Source: CAYLNK01 sp964384675
GTDB lineage: Bacteria; Acidobacteriota; Thermoanaerobaculia; UBA5066
DNA length: 37,338 bases
Assembly: GCA_964384675.1 (NCBI GenBank)
Contig: CAYLNK010000025.1
Coordinates: 1 to 37,338 of the forward strand
Reading direction: 5' to 3'
This document shows positions 30,376 through 37,338 of the stretch, in pieces (position 1 is the first letter of the stretch; each line of letters begins with the position of its first letter). The notes under the pieces are model-generated. The model worked only from the letters and a program-made list of their open reading frames with translations. It had not been told where the DNA came from and made no database searches. The position numbers and the translations under genes were made by a program.

Positions 30376-31698
30376 TCACAGCGTCGCCTCGCGGCAGGTG
30401 TAGAAGCGCGACAGGTTGTGCGCGTAGAACCGGTAGCCGAGGTTCGCGGCGATCGAGACCGGCAGCTGGATCCGCGAGCCGAGGAGGCGCCGCGCCATCG
30501 ACTTCAGGCCGTACACGCTCTTCCAGACCCGCTCCGTCCCGGCGAGGAGCGCCTCCGGCGTCAGGTTCCGCGGCCGGAAGACGACGTGCTGCCCGTCGTA
30601 GTACGACCAGTCCTCGTGGAGGATCCGTCCTTCGGCCTTCAGCCGCGTGAAGAGCGGCGTTCCCGGGAAAGGCGTCAGCACCGCGAAGCGCGGAAGGTCG
30701 AGCCGGCTCTCGACCGCGAAGTCGGCCGTGTCGTCGAACGCGGCCTCCGTGTCGTGGTCGAAGCCGAAGACGAAGCAGCCCTGGATCGCGATGCCACGGG
30801 CGTGGATCCGGTCGATCACCTCGCGATAGCTCCGCCTCAGGTTGAAGGCCTTTCCCGTCTCCATCACCGAGGCCTCGCAGAGCGACTCGAAGCCCAGGAG
30901 GAGGCCCCGGCAGCCGCTCTCCGCCGCCAGGTCGAGGAGCTCGTCGTCCCCCGCGATCGTGGTCGTGGCGAGGCCGCCCCAGCGCACCTTCAGGGGCACC
31001 AGCGCGCGGAACAGCTCCTTGGCGTACGCCGTGTCGGCGATCAGGTTGAGGTCCAGGAACAGCAGGCGCCGTGCGCCGAGCTGCTTCACGTCCGCCACCA
31101 CCTCCGCCACCGGCTTCTGGATCGGTCGCCCCCACGCCGACGGCACGACGCAGAACTCGCAGCGGTAGGTGCAGCCCCGCGTCGCCTCGAACGTGGCGTG
31201 GAGCGAGTAGTGGCTGCGCGGCAGGAGCTCGCGCCTCGGGAACGGAAGGCCGGCGAGCGAGAGGCCGGGCGCCTGGTCGTAGCGCGGCCGCATCCGTCCC
31301 GCGGCGAAGTCGTGGAGGAGGCGTGGCCACGATTCCTCGGCGTAGCCGACGACGACGGCATCGGCATGCGCCGCCGCCTCGTCGGGCATCAGGGTCGGGT
31401 GGACGCCGCCCAGCACCACCGGCACGCCGCGCGCGCGGAACGCGTCGGCCAGCTCGTACGAACGCGGGGCCGTCCCGGTGATCGCGCTGATCGCGACGAG
31501 GTCGAACGGAGCCGACGGGTCGAGGTCGTGGATCCCCTCGTCGACCAGCGTGAGGCTCGCGTGCAGCTCGGGCGGCACCAGCGACGCGAGCGTCGTCAAC
31601 GTCAGGGGCATGTACCGGAGCGACTTCTTCCAGATGCCCGTCCGATGCCGGTAGAGCGGCCCGCACGGCGACAGGAGGAGGATCCGCGGCCCCGTCAC
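30376..31698 (-). CDS. B12-binding-type radical SAM enzyme (paralogue of the next gene)
   Basis: A 440-residue enzyme with the same architecture as the gene downstream. The cobalamin-type N-terminal half has VPVVLGGVHPTLMPDEAAAH and VVVGYAEESWPRLL (about 92-128). The radical SAM motif is CTYRCEFC (C176, C180, C183). Further shared landmarks are LFLDLNLIADTAYAKELF, GCRGLLLGFES, QGCFVFGFDHDTEAAF and LTPFPGTPLFTRL. The start is GTG 31698: TACCCT lies 7 bases before it and no ribosome binding site is evident. It is probably the first gene of the operon, though a hairpin separates it from the second. Product unknown; the pair may catalyse successive steps. Confidence 0.88.
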   Translation of the reverse strand: MTGPRILLLSPCGPLYRHRTGIWKKSLRYMPLTLTTLASLVPPELHASLTLVDEGIHDLDPSAPFDLVAISAITGTAPRSYELADAFRARGVPVVLGGVHPTLMPDEAAAHADAVVVGYAEESWPRLLHDFAAGRMRPRYDQAPGLSLAGLPFPRRELLPRSHYSLHATFEATRGCTYRCEFCVVPSAWGRPIQKPVAEVVADVKQLGARRLLFLDLNLIADTAYAKELFRALVPLKVRWGGLATTTIAGDDELLDLAAESGCRGLLLGFESLCEASVMETGKAFNLRRSYREVIDRIHARGIAIQGCFVFGFDHDTEAAFDDTADFAVESRLDLPRFAVLTPFPGTPLFTRLKAEGRILHEDWSYYDGQHVVFRPRNLTPEALLAGTERVWKSVYGLKSMARRLLGSRIQLPVSIAANLGYRFYAHNLSRFYTCREATL

Positions 31699-31705
31699 GC
31701 CGGGC

Positions 31706-31711
31706 AGGGTA
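31706..31711 (-). promoter_or_regulatory. Possible -10 element for the radical SAM operon
   Basis: TACCCT on the minus strand ends 7 bases before the GTG at 31698. It lies in the 15-base gap after the preceding gene's stop. No -35 is evident. Support is weak and rests on the recurring geometry. Confidence 0.35.
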
Positions 31712-31713
31712 CT

Positions 31714-32112
31714 TCAGGATCCGTGAGACGCGGACCGCTCCGTTGAAGGCCGCGGCGCCGAGGGCGCCACCTCGACACGGCCCGGCCTGTACCGGACCAC
31801 CGGCTCGCCGCTCAGGGCGTCCAGCACCGAGACGAGCCCGCCCGGCACCGCCTTCTGCCAGATCGCGCGCCACGCCGCGGCGGCCCCGCGGCGGGCTTCC
31901 TCGGGGCGCTGGTACCAGCGGCCGCCCACCTCGATCACCAGGAGACGCGGCAGCTTCGGATCCCGGGTGGCCCGTACCACGCCCGACTCGGCGCGCGACA
32001 CCTCGGAGTTCAGGTCGGCGACCAGCTCGGACGGGGTCGGGTCGTGCGCCCGGAGCGGCCCGGTCAGGACCGCTCCGAGCGTCAGCCCGAGGAACGCCGG
32101 GGAGAGCCTCAC
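31714..32112 (-). CDS. Small secreted protein coupled to the metallohydrolase
   Basis: A 132-residue protein with a signal peptide (LSPAFLGLTLGAVLTGPLRA, cleavage before HDP) and a compact mature region (VVRATRDPKLPRLLVIEVGG, RWYQRPEEARRGAAAAWRAI, VSVLDALSGEPVVRYRPG). I recognise no family. The GTG start overlaps the upstream metallohydrolase's stop (GTGA), so it is coupled to it and probably functions with it in the periplasm. A longer in-frame ORF to 32358 is a shadow of the metallohydrolase gene. Confidence 0.65.
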   Translation of the reverse strand: MRLSPAFLGLTLGAVLTGPLRAHDPTPSELVADLNSEVSRAESGVVRATRDPKLPRLLVIEVGGRWYQRPEEARRGAAAAWRAIWQKAVPGGLVSVLDALSGEPVVRYRPGRVEVAPSAPRPSTERSASHGS

Positions 32113-35100
32113 CGGTCCGGCGTCGGCGCCACCACCCGGCGGGCGGGCTCGGGGAGCCTCGACTGGAACGCGGCGATCTCGGCCTCCCCGATGCAGAGCT
32201 TCATCCACGGGTAGTAGTCGCCGTGGCTGGTGACGGGGGGCGGGGTCGAGGCACCGGCGGACACGACGGTGCCCCGCGGAACCCTGAGCGCGTCGAGGCC
32301 GGGTGCGACGTAGCCCTTGCCGTCCCAGTCGACGAAGATCGGGTTCGTGAAGGCCCACGGCACGAAGCCGGGGGCGATCGCCGCGTAGATCCCCGGCGAG
32401 GCGGGCTGGATCAGGCCGCGATCGCCCGAGTCGAGATAGCCGTTCGCGTTGGTGTCGCCCAGGTCGACGACGCCGTCGCCGTCCGTGTCGTACGCCTGGG
32501 GCAGACGGATTCCCGCCTCCGCCGTGTAGTAGGCGTCACGTGTCGGGGAGACCTGGAACGTCGCCGCGAAGCGGCGGACCCCTTCGGCCGACGTCGGGTC
32601 GGCGGGCGCCTTCCTCACGTTCAGCCAGGTGTCGGCGTTGAACGCGCGGATGATCCGGCCGTTCTCCAGGAGGAGCACCTCGTCGACCGGCACCCAGGCC
32701 GGGGCGTCGACCTCGAGGCGCACCGTGATCGGCGCGCCGCGCGACTTGCGGATCGTCGAGCCGATCGGGTGGCCGTCGATGGACAGGCGGATGTACGGGC
32801 CGGAGGTGCCCAGGACGTTGCCCGACTTCACGCCCTCCACGAGGTCCTGGTCGGTGACCTCCGCGGGCACGTCGGACGGTACGGCGACGTAGCTGCGAGG
32901 GAATCCGGCCGCCTCCACGATGGCCCGGTGGGAGTCGGAGACGGCCGTGGCCGTCTTGACGATTCCCTGGTTCAAGAGCCCGAACCAGTCGTTGCGCGCC
33001 TGCTGGAGCTCGCCGATCGAGCTGCTCGTGAAGATCTCCATCGCGTCGAAGCCAAGGCTGCTCTTGCCGGAGAAGGGGCTCGCCAGCAGGAGAGGGGCCG
33101 GGACCTCTTTCGTGGGGTCGAAGCCGATGGTGTTGAAGAGGCCGATGATCGTGAGCCCCGCGAGCCCGGCCCGCGGGTGGTTGAGCTGCACGACCTTCTC
33201 GACGCCCGGGTTGTTGAGCTCCATCCGGTCGTAGAAGATCGCCGCCGGCACGTACTCGGTCTGAGGCGCTCCGCGCCGGGACGCGAGCGGATCGACCTTG
33301 ACCGGGAAGACGTTGTGGTGGCCGAAGCCCTGCGGGAACGTCGGCGTCGGCAGGCTGGTGGTCAGCTCGTTCCCGATGACGGTCTTGAGCGCGTCACCCA
33401 GGCCGAGCTTCTTGGTCGCGGGGGCGAGGTCGGTGATGAAGTTGTGGTCGGTCGAGACGAGCACCTCCACGCCCTCGGCCGCGTAGCTGCGCACCCGGTC
33501 CTCCAGCGGGACGGAGGCGTCGAAGCTGCGCGCGGAGTGGACGTGGAAGTCGGCCGAGACGTAGCCCTCGGTGTCGACGACGCGGCGCAGGTCGAGGTCG
33601 ACGTGGACCTCCTTGCCCGCGAGCACCGTGACGGTCTTGCGCGCGATCGTGCGCTCCGGCCCGCGCGAGGCGATCACCTGGTACGTACCGGGCCGGATCG
33701 TCTGGACGATCCCGTCGGGCCCGGCGAAGAGGAAGTTCGACGCCGGAGTCGCGCCGTAGGTGGACGCCTGCAGGTCCTCGACCGGCTTGAACGAAGCCGG
33801 GTCGAAGGTGACGCCGGAGAAGTAGCGCGAGAAGTCGGGGTTGGGCGAGCCCTCCACGCCGAGGAACGTGAGCTTCGCCGTCACCGGGACGCCGTCCTCC
33901 TTCACGGTGGCGTGGACGCGCCCGACGGCCGACAACTTCGGGATGCTCGCGAACGCCTCCTGGCCGGCGGCGACGGAGAGCCGCACCCCGGTCACGTCCT
34001 TCCGCTCCGGGGAGACGACCGTCAAGGTGTACTCGCCGACCGGCAGGACGGCCGTGAAGGCACCGGTCTTGTCCGTCCGGATCCAGGTCATCGGAAGCGT
34101 CGCCGGTCCGAAGAGCGCCGGGAGGGTCCCCTCGACCAGGATCGCGGCCTCCACGTCCTGCGCGTCGTCGGCGTCGACGTCGCCCGCGACGAGCGAGACG
34201 GGCGGGACCGGGAACGTGATCGGATCGGAGGCGAAGCGCTTGAACGCTTCGTCGGAGACCGACGCGACGTCGTTGCGGTCGCCGACCAGGATCGTCCGGA
34301 CGTACGTCAGGCTCCCCCCGGGCGGGATCGACGGCGAATGGGCCGGGTCGAACGGGTTGCCGACCGCCGACACCAGCGCGCTGTTGACGCCCATCAGCGT
34401 CGCGAGCTGGGTGACGTTGGGCTTCGCCGGACCCGCCGGCCCGTCGATGTCGAACAGGAGGGTTCCCGGCAGGATCCCGTACGACACCTCGCCGCACGAG
34501 GCACCGCTCACGGTGTCGATCATCCCGTCGCCGGGCGCGAGGTTCCCGGGTAGCGCGACGAACGGGTAGAGCCCCAGGGCGGCCCCGATCCCCTGCGGCG
34601 TCAGCTCGAGGACCGGGTGGCTGAAGCCGCGCCCCGGGAACGGCGCGAACGGCAGGAGGGCCCGGGCCGAGAGCGGCACGGCGTCGGTGATGTTGAAGAC
34701 GGGGGCAGCGGCCTTCCCCGCGTTGATCACGGTCGTGGTGATCGTCAGGGCCGTCGCTCCCGGAAGGAGCGCGTACTCCGTCTGCACGAGGAGCGTCGGG
34801 CTCGACGGCGTCGAGAGGGGCGGGAAGATCAGGAAGCCCTGCGCCGTGACCTTGGCGACCTCGGGGGCGGCGGAGGCGCTCACCTGGGTGTAGAAGAACG
34901 CGTTCTGCGGGTTCAGGTTCGCGACCTGGAACACCTGGGTGAGCTGGTCGTTCCCCTTTCCGACGAGGCCCAGGTCGACGAGAGTCCCTCCGGTCGGCGA
35001 GAGGACGTTCTGCAACGGGGCCTGGACGCCCGCCGCGAGGAGGTCGGGGGCGAAGCCGGCGTCGTCGATCACGGCCTCGACGATCCCGTTCGAGAGGTAC

Positions 35101-35255
35101 CAGTCTCCGATGCCTCCGATGGCATCGGAGCCGGCGACGAGCCGTGTGGCGGCGTTCGCCTGCGTGATCCGCTCCGCCACGATCGGGCGCGATTCCTCGG
35201 CGGCCAGCGGGAGGGTGGAAAACACGGAGAGGAGGACGGCGGTGGTGAGCTTCAT
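32109..35255 (-). CDS. Secreted PHP-domain (CehA/McbA-type) metallohydrolase
   Basis: A 1048-residue exported protein. Residues 1-19 are a signal peptide (KLTTAVLLSVFSTLPLAAE). A large beta-rich N-terminal region follows (about 20-370), then carboxypeptidase-regulatory-like segments (TDKTGAFTAVLPVGEYTLTV). The PHP/polymerase-histidinol-phosphatase-like domain starts near 565 with DFHVHSARSFD and continues with LVSTDHNFI, GNELTTS, VQLNHPRAG and AVSDSHRAI, all metal-ligand positions. Late in the protein a Ca-binding-like or dockerin-like stretch (YDTDGDGVVDLGDTNANGY) occurs. The family hydrolyses phosphoesters or carbamates; substrate is not assigned. The ATG at 35255 follows GGAGG by 8 bases; an ATG 15 bases further upstream is less likely. 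It is coupled to the small secreted protein downstream. Confidence 0.85.
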   Translation of the reverse strand: MKLTTAVLLSVFSTLPLAAEESRPIVAERITQANAATRLVAGSDAIGGIGDWYLSNGIVEAVIDDAGFAPDLLAAGVQAPLQNVLSPTGGTLVDLGLVGKGNDQLTQVFQVANLNPQNAFFYTQVSASAAPEVAKVTAQGFLIFPPLSTPSSPTLLVQTEYALLPGATALTITTTVINAGKAAAPVFNITDAVPLSARALLPFAPFPGRGFSHPVLELTPQGIGAALGLYPFVALPGNLAPGDGMIDTVSGASCGEVSYGILPGTLLFDIDGPAGPAKPNVTQLATLMGVNSALVSAVGNPFDPAHSPSIPPGGSLTYVRTILVGDRNDVASVSDEAFKRFASDPITFPVPPVSLVAGDVDADDAQDVEAAILVEGTLPALFGPATLPMTWIRTDKTGAFTAVLPVGEYTLTVVSPERKDVTGVRLSVAAGQEAFASIPKLSAVGRVHATVKEDGVPVTAKLTFLGVEGSPNPDFSRYFSGVTFDPASFKPVEDLQASTYGATPASNFLFAGPDGIVQTIRPGTYQVIASRGPERTIARKTVTVLAGKEVHVDLDLRRVVDTEGYVSADFHVHSARSFDASVPLEDRVRSYAAEGVEVLVSTDHNFITDLAPATKKLGLGDALKTVIGNELTTSLPTPTFPQGFGHHNVFPVKVDPLASRRGAPQTEYVPAAIFYDRMELNNPGVEKVVQLNHPRAGLAGLTIIGLFNTIGFDPTKEVPAPLLLASPFSGKSSLGFDAMEIFTSSSIGELQQARNDWFGLLNQGIVKTATAVSDSHRAIVEAAGFPRSYVAVPSDVPAEVTDQDLVEGVKSGNVLGTSGPYIRLSIDGHPIGSTIRKSRGAPITVRLEVDAPAWVPVDEVLLLENGRIIRAFNADTWLNVRKAPADPTSAEGVRRFAATFQVSPTRDAYYTAEAGIRLPQAYDTDGDGVVDLGDTNANGYLDSGDRGLIQPASPGIYAAIAPGFVPWAFTNPIFVDWDGKGYVAPGLDALRVPRGTVVSAGASTPPPVTSHGDYYPWMKLCIGEAEIAAFQSRLPEPARRVVAPTPDR

Positions 35256-35285
35256 TCTGGAATCCTCCATGGGTGGTTTGCTGCG

Positions 35286-36233
35286 TTAGATCCTACTCCC
35301 CGGGGGAGCGGGCCTTCCGCCCGGCGCCGGGAGCGCCGGACGCGCGCCGAGGAATTCGAAGAGGCTCCCGAGCACGGGCTCGGTGCGGGCGGCCCCGACG
35401 TCGAATCGGATGCCGTCGAGGATCGACAGGTCGCGCGCCAGGAAGCGCGTGAAGAGCCAGCGCGAAACGGGGCCGCGCAGGGGGTCGAGGGGGCCACGGG
35501 GCACCACGCCGAAGAGGGGCCGCACCTCCGTCACGCCGCCCCGAGGCAGGAGACCGAGGAGGAGGAGGGCCCTCTCCCGCCCCGCCTCGCTCTCCACCAC
35601 GACGAGCGGCCCGCCGACGCACCGGATCGACACGCGTACACGATCCGCCGCGAGTCGCCGCACCAGTCGATCGCTGGCCGAGCGGCCGACGACTCGGGCG
35701 ACGTACCGGAGGCGCAGCGTGTCGGGCTCGGGCGCGTCGACCTCGACCGGCTCCACGAGCTCGCGCCCGTGGACCGTCACGAAGTGGGCGACGTCGAATC
35801 CGTTCGCCACGACCGCCCACCAGGGGCAGCGCAGGGTCACTACCGGCCCGGACGCGATCCGGAACGCGCCCTCCGGAAGGCGGAGGGGAAACGGGGCCAC
35901 CGTTCCCGGCGCCACGAACAGCCCCCCCCGGGTCTCGACCACGGGGTGCGCCGGCTGGAACCCTCCCGCCTCGGGACCGACACAGGCGCCGCTCCGGTCG
36001 TAGCGCCGGTGGTGGAGCGGGCAGCGGAGCGTCTCCTCCACGACGTCGCCGGCCGCGAGGCGCGCGCCGAGATGGGTGCAGGTCGAGGAGAGCGCCGCGA
36101 CGCCGCCGGACGCGCCCCGGAAGAGGGCGACCTCGCGTCCCCCCACCTCGCGGGCGAGCACGGCACCGGGCCGCAGCTCGGTCGAGAGGGCCGCGAGGTA
36201 CCAGGCGTCGGGGTGCTCGGGCGGGCTCGTCAC
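35286..36233 (-). CDS. Rieske-type non-haem iron oxygenase
   Basis: A 315-residue enzyme. The N-terminal Rieske domain has CTHLG (C52, H54) and CPLHH (C71, H74), the ligands of the [2Fe-2S] cluster. The catalytic domain carries NGFDVAHFVTVH (N144, D147, H150, H155), the N-x-x-D-x-x-H-x4-H mononuclear iron site. It thus resembles Rieske oxygenases such as vanillate demethylase or 3-ketosteroid 9-alpha-hydroxylase oxygenase components, which need a separate reductase; none is encoded here. The GTG start overlaps the stop of the alpha/beta-hydrolase-like gene (GTGA). An upstream extension of the ORF to the right edge is a shadow of that gene. Substrate unknown. Confidence 0.88.
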   Translation of the reverse strand: MTSPPEHPDAWYLAALSTELRPGAVLAREVGGREVALFRGASGGVAALSSTCTHLGARLAAGDVVEETLRCPLHHRRYDRSGACVGPEAGGFQPAHPVVETRGGLFVAPGTVAPFPLRLPEGAFRIASGPVVTLRCPWWAVVANGFDVAHFVTVHGRELVEPVEVDAPEPDTLRLRYVARVVGRSASDRLVRRLAADRVRVSIRCVGGPLVVVESEAGRERALLLLGLLPRGGVTEVRPLFGVVPRGPLDPLRGPVSRWLFTRFLARDLSILDGIRFDVGAARTEPVLGSLFEFLGARPALPAPGGRPAPPGSRI

Positions 36234-37195
36234 GAGGACTCGAGGATCCCCTGCCTCGCGAGCCAGAGGAAGAGGCGATAGAGCAGCGCGGAAGCGGCGG
36301 GGACGCGGAGGAAGTGGTCGGCGCCCCAGACGGGATAGACGTGCCCGCCCGGCACGATCGCGTCGGTGACGAGGGTGCTCCCGTCGTTCGGGCCGAGCGG
36401 GGCGAGGGCGCGATGCCGGGCCAGCGCGCGTCCGCCGAGGTGCGCGAGGAGCGGCAGGCCGACCACGTTGACGATCGGGAAGCCGGCGGGCACGCGCGGC
36501 TCTCCGGACAGAGGACCCCGATCGCGCGACAGCTCCGCCAGGGTCGCCCACGAGACGCCGACGGCCGAGAGGAACGCCCGCGCCGCGAGCCGCCTCGGTA
36601 CCGAGGCGTCGAGGAGCTGATCGGCGAGGGGCGTGCCCCTCACCAGGCCGCACACCTGGATCCAGACGGCGACCGCGCGCGCCGCCTCGGGGTGCCGTTC
36701 GAGCGCGAGGCGCGCCTCGGCCCCGCCGCGGCTCAACGTCGTGAGGACGACGGAGCGCGCCGGCGACGCGAGGAGCCGCCGGGCGAGGAGCTCCGCGTTC
36801 GACGTGACGCCTCCGGTACTCGCGCTCGGCAGCAGCTCGGTCGCGAGCCCGAACGAGGCGGCGACGCTCGCCACCAGACGGCCGTCTCCTCCGAGGCCCG
36901 GAAGCTCCCGGTAGAACGCCGCGGGCACCACGAGCTGCGTCCCGAGGAGTCGCGGGAGCCGGGACGGATCGACCGGGAGCGCGTCGATGCCCTTCACGAA
37001 CGGGGCGTGGGCGCACCTCAGCGCGGCGTCGAGGAGGGCCGTCGCACGATCGATTCCGTCCTCTTCGACGACGCGCCGGAGCGACCCGGCGTCCGGTACC
37101 AGGACGGCACGCGGATCGGCGGCCGCCTCGGCCCGGAGGCGCACCTCGTCGACGGCCGGCGGCAAGGCCTCGGTAGGGCGCAGCAGCCAGGCCAC
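36230..37195 (-). CDS. Alpha/beta-hydrolase-like protein
   Basis: A 321-residue protein. The sequence around residue 155 (VVLTTLSRGGAEARLALE) has the strand-nucleophile elbow-helix pattern with Ser155, but Thr-Leu-Ser-Arg-Gly replaces the canonical GxSxG. Downstream, DGSTLVTDAIVPGG and WGADHFLRVP could supply Asp and His. A lipase-like or esterase-like role is plausible; it could also be an inactive relative. It is translationally coupled to the Rieske oxygenase (GTGA), which suggests the two act on the same substrate or product. Start GTG 37195. Neighbour on the other side is a divergent secreted-protein gene. Confidence 0.6.
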   Translation of the reverse strand: MAWLLRPTEALPPAVDEVRLRAEAAADPRAVLVPDAGSLRRVVEEDGIDRATALLDAALRCAHAPFVKGIDALPVDPSRLPRLLGTQLVVPAAFYRELPGLGGDGRLVASVAASFGLATELLPSASTGGVTSNAELLARRLLASPARSVVLTTLSRGGAEARLALERHPEAARAVAVWIQVCGLVRGTPLADQLLDASVPRRLAARAFLSAVGVSWATLAELSRDRGPLSGEPRVPAGFPIVNVVGLPLLAHLGGRALARHRALAPLGPNDGSTLVTDAIVPGGHVYPVWGADHFLRVPAASALLYRLFLWLARQGILESS

Positions 37196-37209
37196 CGTCC
37201 TCGTCCCCG

Positions 37210-37215
37210 TACAAT
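37210..37215 (+). promoter_or_regulatory. -10 element for the right-edge secreted-protein gene
   Basis: TACAAT about 40 bases before the ATG at 37256, in the 60-base gap between divergent genes. No clear -35 box is seen; the leader carries a CCGGAGG ribosome binding site. Confidence 0.4.
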
Positions 37216-37255
37216 CCTCCCGAATTCCCCGTCCTGCTCCTCCGGAGGTTACGTG

Positions 37256-37338
37256 ATGCGCCGACGCGCTCTTCTCGCCGTGCCCTGCTTCCTCCTCGCC
37301 GCCGCGACGCTCCGGGCGCAGGCACCCGCGGCACCCGG
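37256..37338 (+). CDS. Secreted protein, N-terminal fragment (cut by window edge)
   Basis: Twenty-seven codons remain before the right edge. They read as a signal peptide (MRRRALLAVPCFLLAAATLR, then AQAPAAP). The ATG is preceded by CCGGAGG 8 bases upstream. The mature protein lies outside the window, so its function is unknown. Confidence 0.6.
   Translation, partial: MRRRALLAVPCFLLAAATLRAQAPAAP

Overview
The window is a compact, high-GC (about 70 percent by eye) bacterial chromosome segment with genes on both strands. It has no rRNA, tRNA, CRISPR array, insertion sequence or phage gene that I could see. Gene content is Gram-negative: TolC, lipid-anchored adaptor and RND pump, lipobox signals, and many secreted proteins. 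Together with the DUF3467 protein, the Asp-box/PKD secreted giant, the NHLP-clan peptide and AmrS, this suggests Acidobacteriota or a similar deep-branching high-GC lineage. The phylum is an inference from protein character, not a search result.

Layout. 1-5.2 kb: start of a secreted protein (minus strand), a DUF3467 protein, a secreted thioredoxin-fold protein, an ECF sigma factor coupled to a membrane anti-sigma-like protein, an OPT transporter, then a GC-rich intergenic repeat block. 5.2-8.9 kb: an AlkD-like DNA alkylation repair protein, a short radical SAM protein of the DNA-modification/repair type, tRNA thiouridylase MnmA, and divergently a TIM-barrel isomerase. 9.1-16.1 kb: a 1379-residue secreted Asp-box propeller/PKD protein, AmrS, pterin-4a-carbinolamine dehydratase and a lipoprotein amidohydrolase. 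16.4-22.5 kb: an operon of an NHLP/Os1348-like small peptide, TolC, adaptor and RND pump. 22.5-25.5 kb: two tandem paralogous secreted proteins, a fatty acid desaturase, and divergently a two-gene nucleotidyltransferase cassette. 25.5-31.7 kb (minus): two B12-binding-type radical SAM enzymes, a two-domain GNAT, a second GNAT-like protein and a GH3-type acyl-amide synthetase, tightly packed and mostly overlapping. 31.7-37.3 kb (minus): a small secreted protein, a PHP/CehA-type metallohydrolase, a Rieske oxygenase and an alpha/beta-hydrolase-like protein; a new secreted gene begins at the right edge.

Two groups look like functional units that are not textbook systems. One is the radical SAM - radical SAM - GNAT - GNAT-like - GH3 operon, which has the logic of a small biosynthetic pathway (radical tailoring, acyl transfer, ATP-dependent amide formation). 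The other is the NHLP-clan peptide, translationally coupled (GTGA) to a complete tripartite efflux system. A third recurrent signal is regulatory. Several genes have a TANNNT hexamer ending exactly 6-7 bases before the start codon, which suggests widespread leaderless transcription. This changes the preferred start codon of several genes, including mnmA and the desaturase.
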